Below are positions 38,831 to 50,410 of a DNA stretch of 64,000 nucleotides, one piece after another (position 1 is the stretch's first letter; every line of letters starts with the position of its first letter). The stretch covers positions 3,410,001-3,474,000 of the forward strand of contig NC_092329.1 in assembly GCF_036785885.1 (NCBI RefSeq), given 5' to 3'. The translations under genes and the position numbers were made by a program. The stretch is from Coffea arabica. Taxonomy: Eukaryota > Streptophyta > Magnoliopsida > Gentianales > Rubiaceae. Below the pieces are notes generated by a model that saw only the letters and a program-made list of their open reading frames with translations, did no database searches and had not been told where the DNA came from.

Positions 38831-41800
38831 TTACAGAAGAATGGACTCATTTGAATCTCGCATTTCCTGATTGCTTGCCTTGATCTCAAGCCACGGCTCT
38901 GTTTCCACCATCTGAACATAGAAATGAACAATCTGCTGGTCTAACTCATAGTAATACACCACCTTTTTAAAAGGTTTCATATCCAAGTCAATGAAAGATA
39001 CCTACATAAGATGAAGGTGTATGAAATACAATCAAACAATGAATCCAAGATGCAACACAAATGCCAGTGACTGACATCAGTCATAGTTTCATTAAATCAG
39101 CAGAATACTGATCTCCTAACACGTCAGCAACATTAGGCAAACTACTGTAGAGAAAGTGGAAGATACTGTCAACATGCCAGTGGTATAGGAATTGTTAAAT
39201 GATTACAAAACCAGGAATTACCAACATAAGATCCTTAAATATGCAAGCAACATAATTTTTTGTATTCCTATAACAGTGCAATTTTCAATAATTTACTATC
39301 ATCATTACAATTTTCAATACACCTTTTTACCTTTCCAATTACCTTTTTATCTCACATACATCACATCACAAAAAGTGCTAAAGTAAAAATATCTCAAATA
39401 ATTTACAATCCAAACAGAGCCAATGTTAATTGAGATATATGATCCAATTTACTCTGAGAACAAAACTGTAGAAAGCACTTTAAGATAAGCAATAAACAAA
39501 GTGACAGTGACTATCATCAGAAACTCCAAAAAATTCATCACTCTGTGGTAGGCAAAGGCAAAATATTTCACGAGATAGAGAATTTTATGCACCTTGAGGT
39601 CAAAACTTTGGTTGGTTGATTTCAGAAAGAGAGCACCATTTGGAGAATCCACATCCCCTCTTTGTTGGGGTTGGAAACTAAGCATCATACTCAAATCTTT
39701 TGCAGTTGCAGCAATTAAATAGTCTCTAACTATCTTTAAGCTTTCTTCCATTGGCATCGAATGCAAAGTAGCATATCTATTTGTAAATTCATCAGCATCC
39801 ATCTTTCTACATACCAGACAAGGTTGAGAAACAATGTCATGATATGCATGAATGACCCCTTCAATGTCGATTGCATCAAGTTTCTGGACTTCAAGAAGTC
39901 GATCCAACAATCCTGATCTAAAAAGTGCCTCAGTGATGAGCTCGAGCAGTTTCTCTGTACGCATACCATCTTCAGCCATAATGACGTGCTTAAGTGCATC
40001 TTCAAAGTCTTGACCAACCATGTAATTAGTACTTTTAGTCCCACCACCCAAGCCCCCAAATATAAGAGAACCATTCAAGAAAACCCTAAAGTTGTTCTGT
40101 GGAGTGTTATACAAGGCCTTGATCGCTCTGTGTATTCTCTCTCTGGATCCAGAGAACATATCTAGTGGATCATACTCGCTTATCTCTGATATCTGATGCA
40201 TTATAGACAAGAAAAAAAATGATAGACTACAATTATGTTGACTTATTGGTATTCAGACTCACATATAAGATGACACCCCAAAGAAAACAAGCAGAATTAC
40301 AAAAGCCACTCATTGAAGATGGTAGATGAACAAATCTTGATAGATATTATCCTCACTTCAGGATTAAAATACCAGAAGATTGGAAGCTTACCATCCTATC
40401 ATGTAACTTTAGAGCCTGATGCATCTTGAAACGAGTGACACTTCTTTTAATTGCATTTCCTTCCGCAATGAATTTTGAAGTTGGAAGAAATCCACATTTT
40501 GGCTACTTTATAGAAGCAAATTTATTACTTCATTTAACACCAAGAATAGCTAATACAACTCAAAAGGTAACAAAAACTTAAGTATGGAATCACCTTGATC
40601 TCCACACATAAGCTAAATTCTCCTTTAAGTGTACCTGAAAAGATAAATGTACAATGTAACAATGGTGATTGATCTAGTACAATTTCAAAAAGGATATTGA
40701 ACCAACCCCTTTTAAGTTGAGTATTCTTATTGTTATTCAAATAAATAGAAGAGAGCAATAATGTTAAACAAGTGTGGTAAATGAACCAAAAATTGTTTGC
40801 AAACCCCCATCCCCCCCACTCCCCCCCCCCCAGCGGCCCAAAAAAAAAAACCACACAAAACTGAAAAAGAGGAAGAAAAAAGTAAAACACAATCACACAT
40901 ATTACAGAAGGAGAATTTATCATCATAACAAACAAAATTAGCTCAGCCCCTCTTTAACCATATCTGAACAACTCTTAGCATAAAAAGTACCTCACAACTT
41001 AATTCTACAACTACCATTTAATTAAACAGGAACTCTAACAAAGATATTGGAGAGTCAGAAACTACCATGCAGAAAAACTGAATGATCAGATATCAAAAGA
41101 ACTGAATCGCATAGGGGATTGACTTTCGCAGCTTTGACCCGCCAAGAAGGACGCTGACTAAGAACCTTCTTCTCAATTGCCACTAGGAATTCTTTGGAAA
41201 CAAGGATGCGCATCTACAAAGTTGGAGGACACAAAATGCCAAAGTACAGTACAAGGCTTAGAGGGTGAAAATGTAAAACACACCCAGATGCATAACAAAG
41301 GTAATGAAAAGATAAAGGTTGCGGTTGTTGTGGCCATGATAGGACAAACATTACCCACAAAAGGACCCAAAAAGAATGATATGAGCTTAAAGTAGAAACT
41401 GAGAGAGTGTCATTTCAACATACCCCAGCATCAACATGCTCAGAACCTAACAATGGGCGCATTACATGCTGCACATACAGTTGCTCCGCAATTTCCCTTG
41501 TGGGAGCTGATGTAAGATCTGCTGTATCTTTCCAAAGGAGGCATTCGTGCGGGGTTAAGGCTGAATGACCATTCTCTAAATGAGATCCATTTGTTGAAAC
41601 CTTTGGTATTCGTAACACTTTTCCAACCTAGATTAAATAATCGAAAAAAGGTAAGTAGACAGTGAAGTTTTCAAATATTGAATTTCCATGTGAAAAGTAT
41701 AAAAGCGAAGTAATCTAACTCTACCTACACCTCAAACTGCCTCTTTCCTCCTTTGCACCTACACCACACTAAGTGCGTTTCCAAACACAGATGTTCACCC

Positions 41801-42243
41801 AAATTGATAATTTTTACGCGGAAAACATTAGCATCTAGACAAGTAAAACTGCATTCCTCTCCAACCATAAAATAACAAGCAAGGAATTTAATACTTTAAC
41901 CTGAAGTAAAAGGAAAACAATTACTAGTACTTCCTCTGATATAAAGCAAGTATAGAAAATAAAATAGCTATTCCGAACTAATTTGCAGCATTGGCAAATC
42001 GTTCAACTTGTATTATGCCCCGAACACCATATAGCAAGGGAGAATTACATAATTTTAGAAAATCCGCAAGGGTTTTCTTTTTCAAACTAATTCAGCAGGC
42101 ATTAACATTTTTTCTTTGAAAAAAAAAAAGTAAAAGCTCACAAATTCGGCAGAGTTGCCAGCATAAGCAAGGACAAGATTTACAGCTCCTTCGCCTCTAT
42201 AAGTCCAGTCGTCCGCATCCTTGGCCGTCAATGCCACCGCCAT
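38831..42243 (-). CDS. IPK1: Inositol-pentakisphosphate 2-kinase
   Basis: Exons, from the 5' end, are 42243-42142, 41627-41424, 41213-41066, 40634-40594, 40502-40392, 40192-39593 and 39001-38831. They join in frame to 458 residues, close to the 451 of Arabidopsis IPK1. The start MAVALTAKDADDWTYRGEGA leads into the Gly-rich nucleotide loop GEGAVNLVLAYAGN. The family signature EIKPKCGFLP (163-172) is built across the exon 4/5 junction. RVFLNGSLIFGG, IQ-like LLEVQKLDAIDIEG, ESLKIVRDYLIAATAKD and FIDLDMKPFKK follow. The enzyme phosphorylates the 2-position of inositol pentakisphosphate to make phytate, with roles in phosphate storage and signalling. The Gly-rich loop in exon 6 (GGLGGGTKSTN) is longer than I recall in Arabidopsis. 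A Tourist-like MITE lies in the last intron. The gene appears intact. Confidence 0.94.
39270..39422 (-). mobile_element. Tourist-like MITE in an IPK1 intron
   Basis: The right end CAATCCAAACAGAGCC and the body (AATTACCTTTTTATCTCACA, TACATCACATCAC) match the family seen at 3.9, 17.2, 43.8 and 62.7 kb. The left end is decayed. It sits between IPK1 exons 6 and 7. Confidence 0.6.
40805..40831 (+). repeat. C-rich homopolymer tract in an IPK1 intron
   Basis: Runs of C (about 8 and 11) are followed by CAGCGG and ten A residues. On the IPK1 sense strand this is a G-rich tract in intron 3. Confidence 0.75.
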
Positions 42244-42568
42244 CCACTCCTGTTCTGCAACTCAATTAAATTGATTTCCAAATAATCAAACAAAATTAGC
42301 ACAAAATGCATGCATATTAAAGAAAAAGAATCCTAAAATAAAATGCAAGAATTTAATTTGGAATGTACAGCTACTACTAATTACCTAAATTAAAAGGATA
42401 GATACGCAAGAATTTAGAATAAAAAAGGCGAAGATTTTATAGGGTTTTGAGTTTTTGTTGACTAGAAATGTGCTAGCAGCTCAGTTTCGAGCTCTGAGTG
42501 CGTGTTTTGTAGGCATCGTCTCGACCCGCTGGCGCTGAAATTTTGGAATCCGACCTTTTCTCTTTTGG

Positions 42569-42720
42569 GTTAATTACGTTACCTCCCATGGTTTCGGATA
42601 AATCACGTATATAGCCCTCAAGTTTAGGAGTTCTACAGAAAGGTCCCACGATCTTGTAACTTCCTAATAAACACACCCCTGGTTTTAGTCAACTAAGAGT
42701 GACCTCCTAAGATAGCAGCC
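42569..42720. mobile_element. Fragment of a repeat with a GGTTAATTACG end
   Basis: The left end resembles in style the MITE end at 24608. CCCTCAAGTTTAGGAGTTCT and GGTCCCACGATCTTG are typical of dispersed plant non-coding repeats. I did not find the opposite end, so it may be truncated. Confidence 0.35.
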
Positions 42721-43126
42721 CATTTTCCCCTAGCTTAAACCTAAAGAGGACTCGAATAAAGCATCTGCATCATGGTGAATTCTTAAGCAAATATAACAAT
42801 TTTTTTTTTAAAAAAGCTTAGCGAGAAAAGAAGAGATTAGTAAGTATTACCCAATCTAATTATGTTCATGTTCACATTTCACACCCACAAGTTGTCGTTG
42901 AGATCAAAAGACAAAAGCAAAAAAAGAAAGGATTATTACAACATAGGAATAGTGATTTTTATGAAACCTTAAAAAGAGATGCCGAAACCTTAAAACCCTA
43001 GTTGTAGACTTAAATTAGAATTGATTTGGGATAAACAAGTGTAGAAAATGAGATTTAAGTAGTAATTTGGGGAAAAGCATGCGAATCAATTATGTGAAAA
43101 TTCAAGATCGAAGTTGAATAGCCAAA

Positions 43127-43250
43127 GAGGTTTAAGTCTAGTAGTTAAGATTGAAATTTCAGAATTTAGAGATCGTGGGTTCAAATTCTCTTTCCCGGTA
43201 CTCTACTTCTTAAATCCCATCTTAAATTTTTCAGTTATGACTCTTTTTTT
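43127..43250 (+). mobile_element. tRNA-derived SINE-like fragment
   Basis: A box A-like AGTCTAGTAGTTAAGA and a box B-like GGGTTCAAATTC (near 43189) are followed by CTACTTCTTAAATCCCATC. The same order of blocks occurs at 7992-8130, so the two are probably one family. Confidence 0.5.
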
Positions 43251-43711
43251 AGGGTGATATATGTTTTTATTATAAGTACATTTCTAAGATTACTATTTCA
43301 CTACAAATCTTAAGTATTGATGAGTTAATTAAGATGTTAATCTTCTGTGATCTTTATATTTTACTTCTTTCTCTTTCTTTAAATTTTATAGTCCACTAAA
43401 ACATTGTTTTTGTTTATGTCGTATTTTAGCACTTTAGGATAAAGAAAAATAGACACGAGTTAGTATACACTTTTATCATTGAATACACGGCACATATATC
43501 CAAATTTGAAACCCAAATTTTACAAATGTGTCATGCATCCAACCGTGATAGTGTATACAGTATCAGTTTATATAAGGTTTACTCATAAAGTAAACCCTCC
43601 CATTTCAATTTTAGATCCTTTCACTAATAAATTAAAATTCACTTGAAGGAGTAGTTTTGATATAAAAATATTAAAATACCGTTCAGCTTAATACTGAAGC
43701 AGGAAGACATA

Positions 43712-43835
43712 ACATTTCAAAATATTTTTACATTTTTTTGTGAACATATTTTTCAATCATTTTTCTACGTGACATATATTAAATTACTACAATACATTCT
43801 TCTACAGAAACTCTTAAAATAGCAATCCAAACGGG
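43712..43835 (-). mobile_element. Tourist-like MITE, left end missing
   Basis: GTGAACATATTTTTCAATCA, CATATATTAAATTACTACAA and the right end AGCAATCCAAACGGG match the family in this window. The left inverted end is not recognisable. Confidence 0.6.
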
Positions 43836-44742
43836 TAATTAATGACGATTGTGGAGATTTAGTCAGGTGTTTTCAAAGTATAGAACCAATTCCCCGGCAA
43901 ATTCTAAAAGGATTGAATATTTATCCGTCCAAACTCTAGCGATTTTTCTGGAAGAAAATCCGTAGCTAATTCGTGCTTTTGTAGTGCTGTGACTGCACAA
44001 GATTCGCTATGGCTCCTGTACTGTAACCAGGTGCCTACTTCAAAGAATTTTTTTTTAAATTACATTTTATCTGCCCAATTTATCATTGTTCATTGACTCA
44101 CTAAAAAGTTTGCCCCTCCTAGTCGTTTATTGGTCATTTCTTCCTATTCCTATCCCATGCAGCTATTCCATGGAGAGTTTGCTAGGTGTGGATTGACTCA
44201 TATATATGACTCAATGGACGTATGATTAAAGTCCACTGTCTCACAGCGATCCCTTGACAGCGTCAAAAATTCGAGTTGGAATGCGACAAGGTAATCAGTT
44301 TAAGCCCAACTAAAACCCTTCAGACGCGTATGCACAAGTAACTGGAAACTGCAACCAGATGATCATACTTTACTGAGAGATAATTTAGCACATCTTGAGA
44401 CAAGGGAAGATATGAAATGCTGATATATATATATGTGTGTGTGTGTGTAGCTCATCGAGGAGCAATGCTGTACATGGTGGAGTTCATATTATTGAAAAAA
44501 ACTGAAAGGTAATTTTATTCAAATGCCCTCAAAATGATGTAGAGCTGGCACATATTACACCGAAAAAGGGCCCTGAAATGGATAGTAGCATCATTATTCC
44601 TCGTCTCAACCTGGAAGCCCAAGGGAGGAGAGGAAAAAAAATGACGAAAACTTGTAGAAATAAGAAGAGTAAACCTTGAGTTACTTACTTTTAAAGGGTC
44701 TTTTTTTTTTTCCTTCTCAGTTTACTCCTGAAATATTCATTT

Positions 44743-44884
44743 TTACTTTTCAAACTGAGAATAATGTGATATTTGACACCCATCTGTTTGAAGAGTAAAT
44801 ACACAACTAGAATCGTCCATTGAATCCAACTCAGAACTGAGATGATGGAGCCGCTCGAAGTCGAAGTGCAACCTTGCATCACTC
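44743..44884 (-). CDS. Possible terminal exon of an unidentified gene
   Basis: After the acceptor CTTTCCAG, an open frame in phase 1 encodes 46 residues to a TAA: SDARLHFDFERLHHLSSELD, then SMDDSSCVFTLQTDGCQISH and YSQFEK. The composition is protein-like (acidic, few low-complexity residues), unlike the neighbouring random frames. I do not recognise the family and found no convincing upstream exon. It may be a relic or chance. Confidence 0.3.
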
Positions 44885-46181
44885 CTGGAAAGCATCTTTT
44901 ATTACCCTGATGCTAATGAAGAAGCCAAAAACCAACCAGTGAACCTCCCTTGAGAGAAAAGCAACATAAAACCTGAAAACCCCAACAGTAGGGAACATGG
45001 CATAACCATTTTGTTGGTTACAGTAAAAAAAAAGGTGGATCTTGGCAATGAGGATGAGAAGGTACAGCTATTGGCATGTGATCCATCATCGTATATATGT
45101 TGCACCAGACTTATCGGAGGCCACAAGTCAGTGATTAATTTTCCAATCTGTGTATTTAACTCCGTAGTAAATACTAATGTAATCAAGATTCTTGGCCATT
45201 TTGATTCCCTAAGGCGCAAGAAAGATTCTTGGCCATACATTCTCAATCTTCATTACATCCGTATTTTTTATAAAATCCATAAAAAAACTGCTGTGGTATC
45301 TACAAAATATTTTACTAGTTTCTAGATTTGCCATTTACGTCGAAGCACTTGTGGTATAAATCGGCATTAGGAAGCATGCATTCAAAGGAAAGGGCAGATA
45401 TACATAATTTTCCAGAACAGCTGTGGTCGGTTTGCAAACCGAACCGACTTGCATATTTTTCTTTTAAAAAAAAAAGGTCGGTCGCTATATAAATTGTAGG
45501 ATTACACTTTGCACTCACACTTAGAACACAACTTCTTCAATCATCTTGACTGACCAGTGGCCGCCACCACCGCCGTCAGCAAAGGTGCAACCTAGCCTCA
45601 CCAGTTGCTATTTTTCATTAAAAAAAAATTTAACAAGAACTTGAATAGAAGCCCATGAATGTTTAAGGTTTCTTTTCTAAATTTTAGTGCATCCACAAAC
45701 TCCAATTTAATCGATAACCTAAGCAGTAAACTTGACATGTTTCTTTTAACTCAGATTTTATGGCTTGTTGACGAAATCATAGAACAAATAATTGAGCCTT
45801 AAAGTCAGCCCATTAACTAAACCTGAAAACAGAGAACAAGTTTATGATTGTGGGGGATTGATGCAGAACGATTGGATAATGGCTTTTAAAGCATAATACC
45901 AATGCCACGAGTTGGTGGAATTAGGTATCGAATTGTTGTCTGTGGCAGTTGGATTCACGTAGAGGGTCAGATTGACGAAGTCGAATTGAAATTAAGACGC
46001 ACGTTTTTGTTGAGGAGGAATTGAGAATAAGATGCACGTTTCGAAAAGAAAGTCGAGTAATAGAAATACACGTATCAGTATCTTATGAGTGCGACCAAAG
46101 GCTATTAATAAGTGCATGGCACTGAGGATTTGAACCCATCCACCGTATCATAAAAAGCGTCTTCTCAATTAGATCCTCCTT

Positions 46182-46240
46182 ATCTCCCCTGTAGTTTAGA
46201 ATAGATAGGTTATACAATAGTTATCATCTCCGAAAAAAAG
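46182..46240 (+). mobile_element. Short 5'-truncated retroelement copy
   Basis: A 59-base insert ends in GAAAAAAAG and is flanked by the perfect 15-base duplication AATTAGATCCTCCTT (46167-46181 and 46241-46255). A target duplication of this size with an A-rich tail indicates target-primed reverse transcription of a truncated SINE or LINE transcript. Confidence 0.7.
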
Positions 46241-47056
46241 AATTAGATCCTCCTTGCGATGTTAATTACCCATGGAAGCGTCAGTGAAAAAGTTTAGAGG
46301 AAGCAAGAGGACTATTTTTTTTCATTAAGAGCTTTGTGATTCCAAAACCAAATTGGTCATGTAAACTTTAATTCCTCGAGCATTTAAGGTGATTAAATAG
46401 AAGCATTGAAAAATTTTCTATATCCCATACAAAGCTTAGGCATTTGTTATTTTGGGTTGGGCAGTTTCGGCCTTAAACTTGATTTCTGAAGGCCATATCT
46501 TCAGAACTTTGACAGACTTTTCGAGTCATCGAGTGAAAGCCGTGTGTGTTTGATGTGTATAATTAGAAAAAATACTTGTACTTATATCATAGATACGGTT
46601 TTTTTTATGTTTTTTCTCAAATGCATTATATCATAAAAAAACAGTTACAGTAATGATTCTAAATAATATTTCAAATAACATTAGCAGAATACGTGCACGG
46701 ACCAAAAAATTCTTTTCCATCATCACTAAGTGCAATATAGCAAATATTAGAATTAAAGTAATTCAAATTAAGAAGTTAACGTATCAGAATAAAATAAAAT
46801 TCAAGACACTTGATACTGGAGTAATCGGACCCAAAAAGAAAAAGGGAAAAAATACAAACCCACCTAAAACTTAAATAGAGATGACATAGTAACACGTATT
46901 TAAACCCTCTGATACATACACCTTGAATGCAAGAGAGATTAATTTATAAAAAGAAAAATGAATGCATAGTGTACTGAACAGAACTTCCGCGGCACGTCAA
47001 TTCTCTCCAATTGTAGTGTACCATGATGTCCACAACCATAACATGGACATATGTGG

Positions 47057-47065
47057 TCTATAAAT
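47057..47065 (+). promoter_or_regulatory. TATA box of the SABATH methyltransferase
   Basis: TCTATAAAT lies 128 bases before the first ATG, which would give a leader of about 100 bases. It stands out in a less AT-rich stretch. Confidence 0.45.
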
Positions 47066-47192
47066 CCTGTGCAGGCAACTGCCTTTCTTCTTTAACGTAC
47101 GTTAATATCCTAGCAACCATAAACTTCAAACTTGCAAACAGGCGAAATCGTATTCCATTTCCACGCCCGGCCCACCCGGCGACAGAAGAGAG

Positions 47193-50100
47193 ATGGACAC
47201 CCTTCAAATTCTTCGCATGAATGGCGGAGAAGGAGAGACCAGCTATGCAAAGAATTCAGTCGTACAGGTTTGATTACATGCATATTATTAACCATGTCAG
47301 CAGTACATGATACTCGTAATTAAGATGTTAAGTCTATTACTAATACATATAATACTACTTGACACTACTTCACATAGATTTAAATGTGATCCCTAGCAAA
47401 AGAGATGATATAAGATTTATACTTTATAGCCACTTGGACTGTTGGACATGCTCTTATAAGTTATTTCTGTTCGTGTGAGATGTTTAAAAGAAGACATGGA
47501 TGGATGTTGGGGATGATAGAGTAAATAAAGTTTCTTTTTGTCGCAGCCCTGTCTCTTTTTTTCCAATTGAACTTTTCTTTGGTTTCTTGTCGCTGGAAGT
47601 CACATGTAATTTCTCTTGATGTTACTGGCAGAGGAAGATAATGAGCTATGAAAGTCCAAGTATTGAGGAAGCAGTGACTGACATATTGTGCAAGAATTTC
47701 TCGGAGACCATGGGCATGGCAGATTTAGGCTGTTCATCGGGGCCTAACACTTTAACGTTGGTATCAGAAGTCATAGACATGGTAAATTCCAAAAGCCAGA
47801 AAATGGGTTTTTCGCTTCCGGAGGTAAGGGTTTCTCTTAATGATCTTCCAGGCAATGACTTCAACGATATATTCGTGTCATTGCCGACATTCTACCAGAA
47901 GCAGGAAGAAGAGAAGGGTAAAGGGTTCCGGAACAATTGCTTCATATCATGCGTGGGAGGTTCTTTTTATGGAAGGCTGTTTCCTAAGAAGAGTCTGCAT
48001 CTCGTTCACTCTTCTTCAAGTCTTCACTGGCTATCTCGGGTAAATTTCATCCAAGTTTTCTTTAGACAAAGAGACTATTAAAAGTTGGCAATTATTTTAG
48101 ACATGGAAAGCAGTTTTTTTCTTTTTCAAAGAAAAAGATGTCGGACAAAATTTGACTCCTTCAATTGCCTAATGCCAATATTTTCGAATCCTGTATCCGT
48201 ATCTGATGGTTAGGAGTAAAAACGACGTGAGAAAAGATCGAAAGGTTTAAAAAAAGAAAGCAAAAGATCTACTCGCAGTTAGAACTTTTATGTCAAAATA
48301 ATTTGGGTATTAATTGCCAAAAAAAACACCTTTCCAATCAACCTTTCTGATTTTGAATTCCAATTGACATGGCCGTAGTACAAAATCATAAACTATATAT
48401 GGCAATAAAATTGCGACTGTGAATACTTTTCAATTTGGAAAGGACAATTGGCTGATGGTTTGGATTTTTTTTGGAGACATTTAGGGAAAATCTGCAAAAA
48501 ATAAAGGAAAACTGAATGGAAGACAAAAGCGTACTGTTTTTCGTCTCAAAATGCATTAGTGCAAAACCAGGAATGGTCAACTAAGTTTCATACTTACTAC
48601 CTTGGCAATCCTAGTAATATGCTGCTAGCATGTCAATTTCCCTAGAGATATTAAGTAAAGTATCAAATTCAAATTCCTTTTTGCGAATGCGATAATGATT
48701 GATCCTATTAATTAGTCTTCTCTTGTATGTTTTTCATTCTGTTATTTCTTTTCTAATTTTTCAACATTTTTCTTTTTTATACATTCAAGTTTGGGCGGTT
48801 TGACAATCAAGAAATCATTTTCACAGCATTTTCAGTTCTTGAACTGTCGATAAACATAACACTGGTGTACCACTTATAAGTGTTCTCTTGTTAATTTTTA
48901 CTTTTTAGGAGAAAAGAGCCTTCTTCTTCAAAGCACGAAAATATTCCTCAATGTTTTGGTGGCTCTACGCGACTACGCTTTCATTGACCCAAGAAGATAG
49001 AATGCACCTGAATTGGATTCGTTTATTTCTTGCTTAATTCGTTAGAATAATTTGTCTATCTTGGATTCGAAACTGCCCCTTCATTAATGGTCAATAATAT
49101 TCTTCTTCTTTAAAACTAAATTCTCCAAACTGTCAAAGAGACCCAACATTTTTCTTACTCAAAAATTAGAAGAACGAACTTTTCCTCAGAAATCACTTTG
49201 TGTAGGATCAACATCATGGATGGTTGTATTTGAGTTACGATCTTATTGGTGGATCACCTTTGTCTGTATACTAACTTCAAGGATAAATATTCCATACATA
49301 TATAGTTTATACACTATCAAAACTTGATATATAAAAATCAATCTTAATACCGATAAAAAGTTAAAAATTGATGGCAATGTATATATATATGTGTGTGTGT
49401 GCGCTATACTAATATCGAATGCTTATGTATAGGCTCCTCCTCGTCTGGCTGTAGATGCTGCCGTACCTTTAAACAAAGGAAAGATATACATTTCCAAGAC
49501 GAGTCCGTCAAGCGTTAGCAAGGCATACCTATCGCAGTTTCGGGAGGACTTGTCACTCTTTCTCAAGTCACGATCGGAAGAGATGGTCCCTGGTGGCCGC
49601 ATGGTCCTATCGTTCTTGGGCAGGACCTCTGCAGATCCAGCCACGGAACATGGTGGCCACCAATGGGAGTTATTAGCCAAAGCCCTAACCAGTATGGTTT
49701 CCGAGGTGACATGCAAAAACTTTCCATTATAGTGTGTGTGTTTTTTTCTTCACTTTCTTGGTAACAAAATTTTAACAAACATGCTATTGTCCTCACTAGG
49801 ATATTAGTATTGTACTTCTTCTAATTAAGTTCTAACAAAGCAAATGGCATTTTGAGAGCTTAATATTACTTCAACTTTTGGAATTTTTGTATCAGCAACG
49901 TCTTTTTTTTTAACTGTTTGATGCTGTTACCGTTAAATGCTAGTCCTAATCAGTAGTATTAACTTTTTTTTTTTTGGGGTGGGGGGGGGGGGGTAAGGAA
50001 GTAGTATTAACTTTAACTATAAATTGCAGGGACGTGTTCTAGAGGAGAAAATTGATTCCTTTAATGCCCCTTACTATGCTCCATCTTTGGAGGAAGTAAG

Positions 50101-50410
50101 AAATGAGGTAGAAGAAGAAGGTTCTTTCGTGATTAAGAGTCTGAAAGCCTTGGAAGTTGAGTGGGATGCAGGATTTCAAACCGATTCTGCTTGTGAAATC
50201 CAGGAGAACAAACGCAAGATATCATCTAGGGGTGGCCGAGTAGCGAAAACCATTAGGGCCGTGGTTGAATCTATGTTGGAATCTCAGTTTGGAAGGGATA
50301 TTATTGATGATTTATTCGTGAAATATGCAGAATTGGTAGATGACTACTTCTCAAGGACCACGCCAATCTACATCAATTTGGTCCTGTCCGTCACGAGAAA
50401 GGGTCCCTAG
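47193..50410 (+). CDS. JMT-like: SABATH carboxyl methyltransferase, jasmonate O-methyltransferase-like
   Basis: Exons are 47193-47267, 47632-48039, 49433-49705 and 50030-50410, giving 378 residues, normal for the family. The start [20 protein letters not shown] is the classic SABATH N-terminus with the SAM- and substrate-contacting [18 protein letters not shown] (54-65) binds SAM, followed by [11 protein letters not shown] (93-103), [12 protein letters not shown] (132-143) and [10 protein letters not shown] (152-161). The second half has [51 protein letters not shown] and [16 protein letters not shown]. The enzyme would methylate a small carboxylic acid using [12 protein letters not shown] and the FNAPYYA block resemble jasmonate methyltransferases more than salicylate ones, where Met-Trp is usual. 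Substrate remains an inference. Most relatives have Gln where Arg161 stands, at the exon 2/3 junction. The gene is intact. Confidence 0.92.
49976..49993 (+). repeat. G-run in the last methyltransferase intron
   Basis: A T run, GGGGT and then 13 G residues lie about 35 bases before the exon 4 acceptor. The acceptor TTGCAG is preceded by a separate pyrimidine-poor stretch. Confidence 0.75.

Larger units (their letters stand above)
42244..44742. other. IPK1 upstream region
   Basis: This holds the IPK1 promoter, a repeat fragment at about 42570-42720 beginning GGTTAATTACGTTACCTCCC, a tRNA-like SINE fragment (43127-43250) and a Tourist-like MITE (43712-43835). A TATA then TG run lies at 44424-44448. 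No coding gene is supported. Confidence 0.5.
44885..47192. other. Upstream region of the methyltransferase gene
   Basis: No supported gene. It contains a SINE-like sequence read on the minus strand near 46090-46166 with box B GGGTTCAAATCCTC, and a short truncated retroelement at 46182-46240. The rest is AT-rich. Confidence 0.5.

Noticed and set aside
44902-45246. Minus-strand frame of 114 codons upstream of the orphan exon
   Set aside because: The composition is dominated by Phe/Leu/Ser from T-rich DNA, and it does not join the 44743-44884 exon in a convincing way.
45534-45600. Minus-strand Gly-rich peptide (CTFADGGGGGHWSVK...)
   Set aside because: Short, no good acceptor, and the Gly run comes from a GGT repeat.
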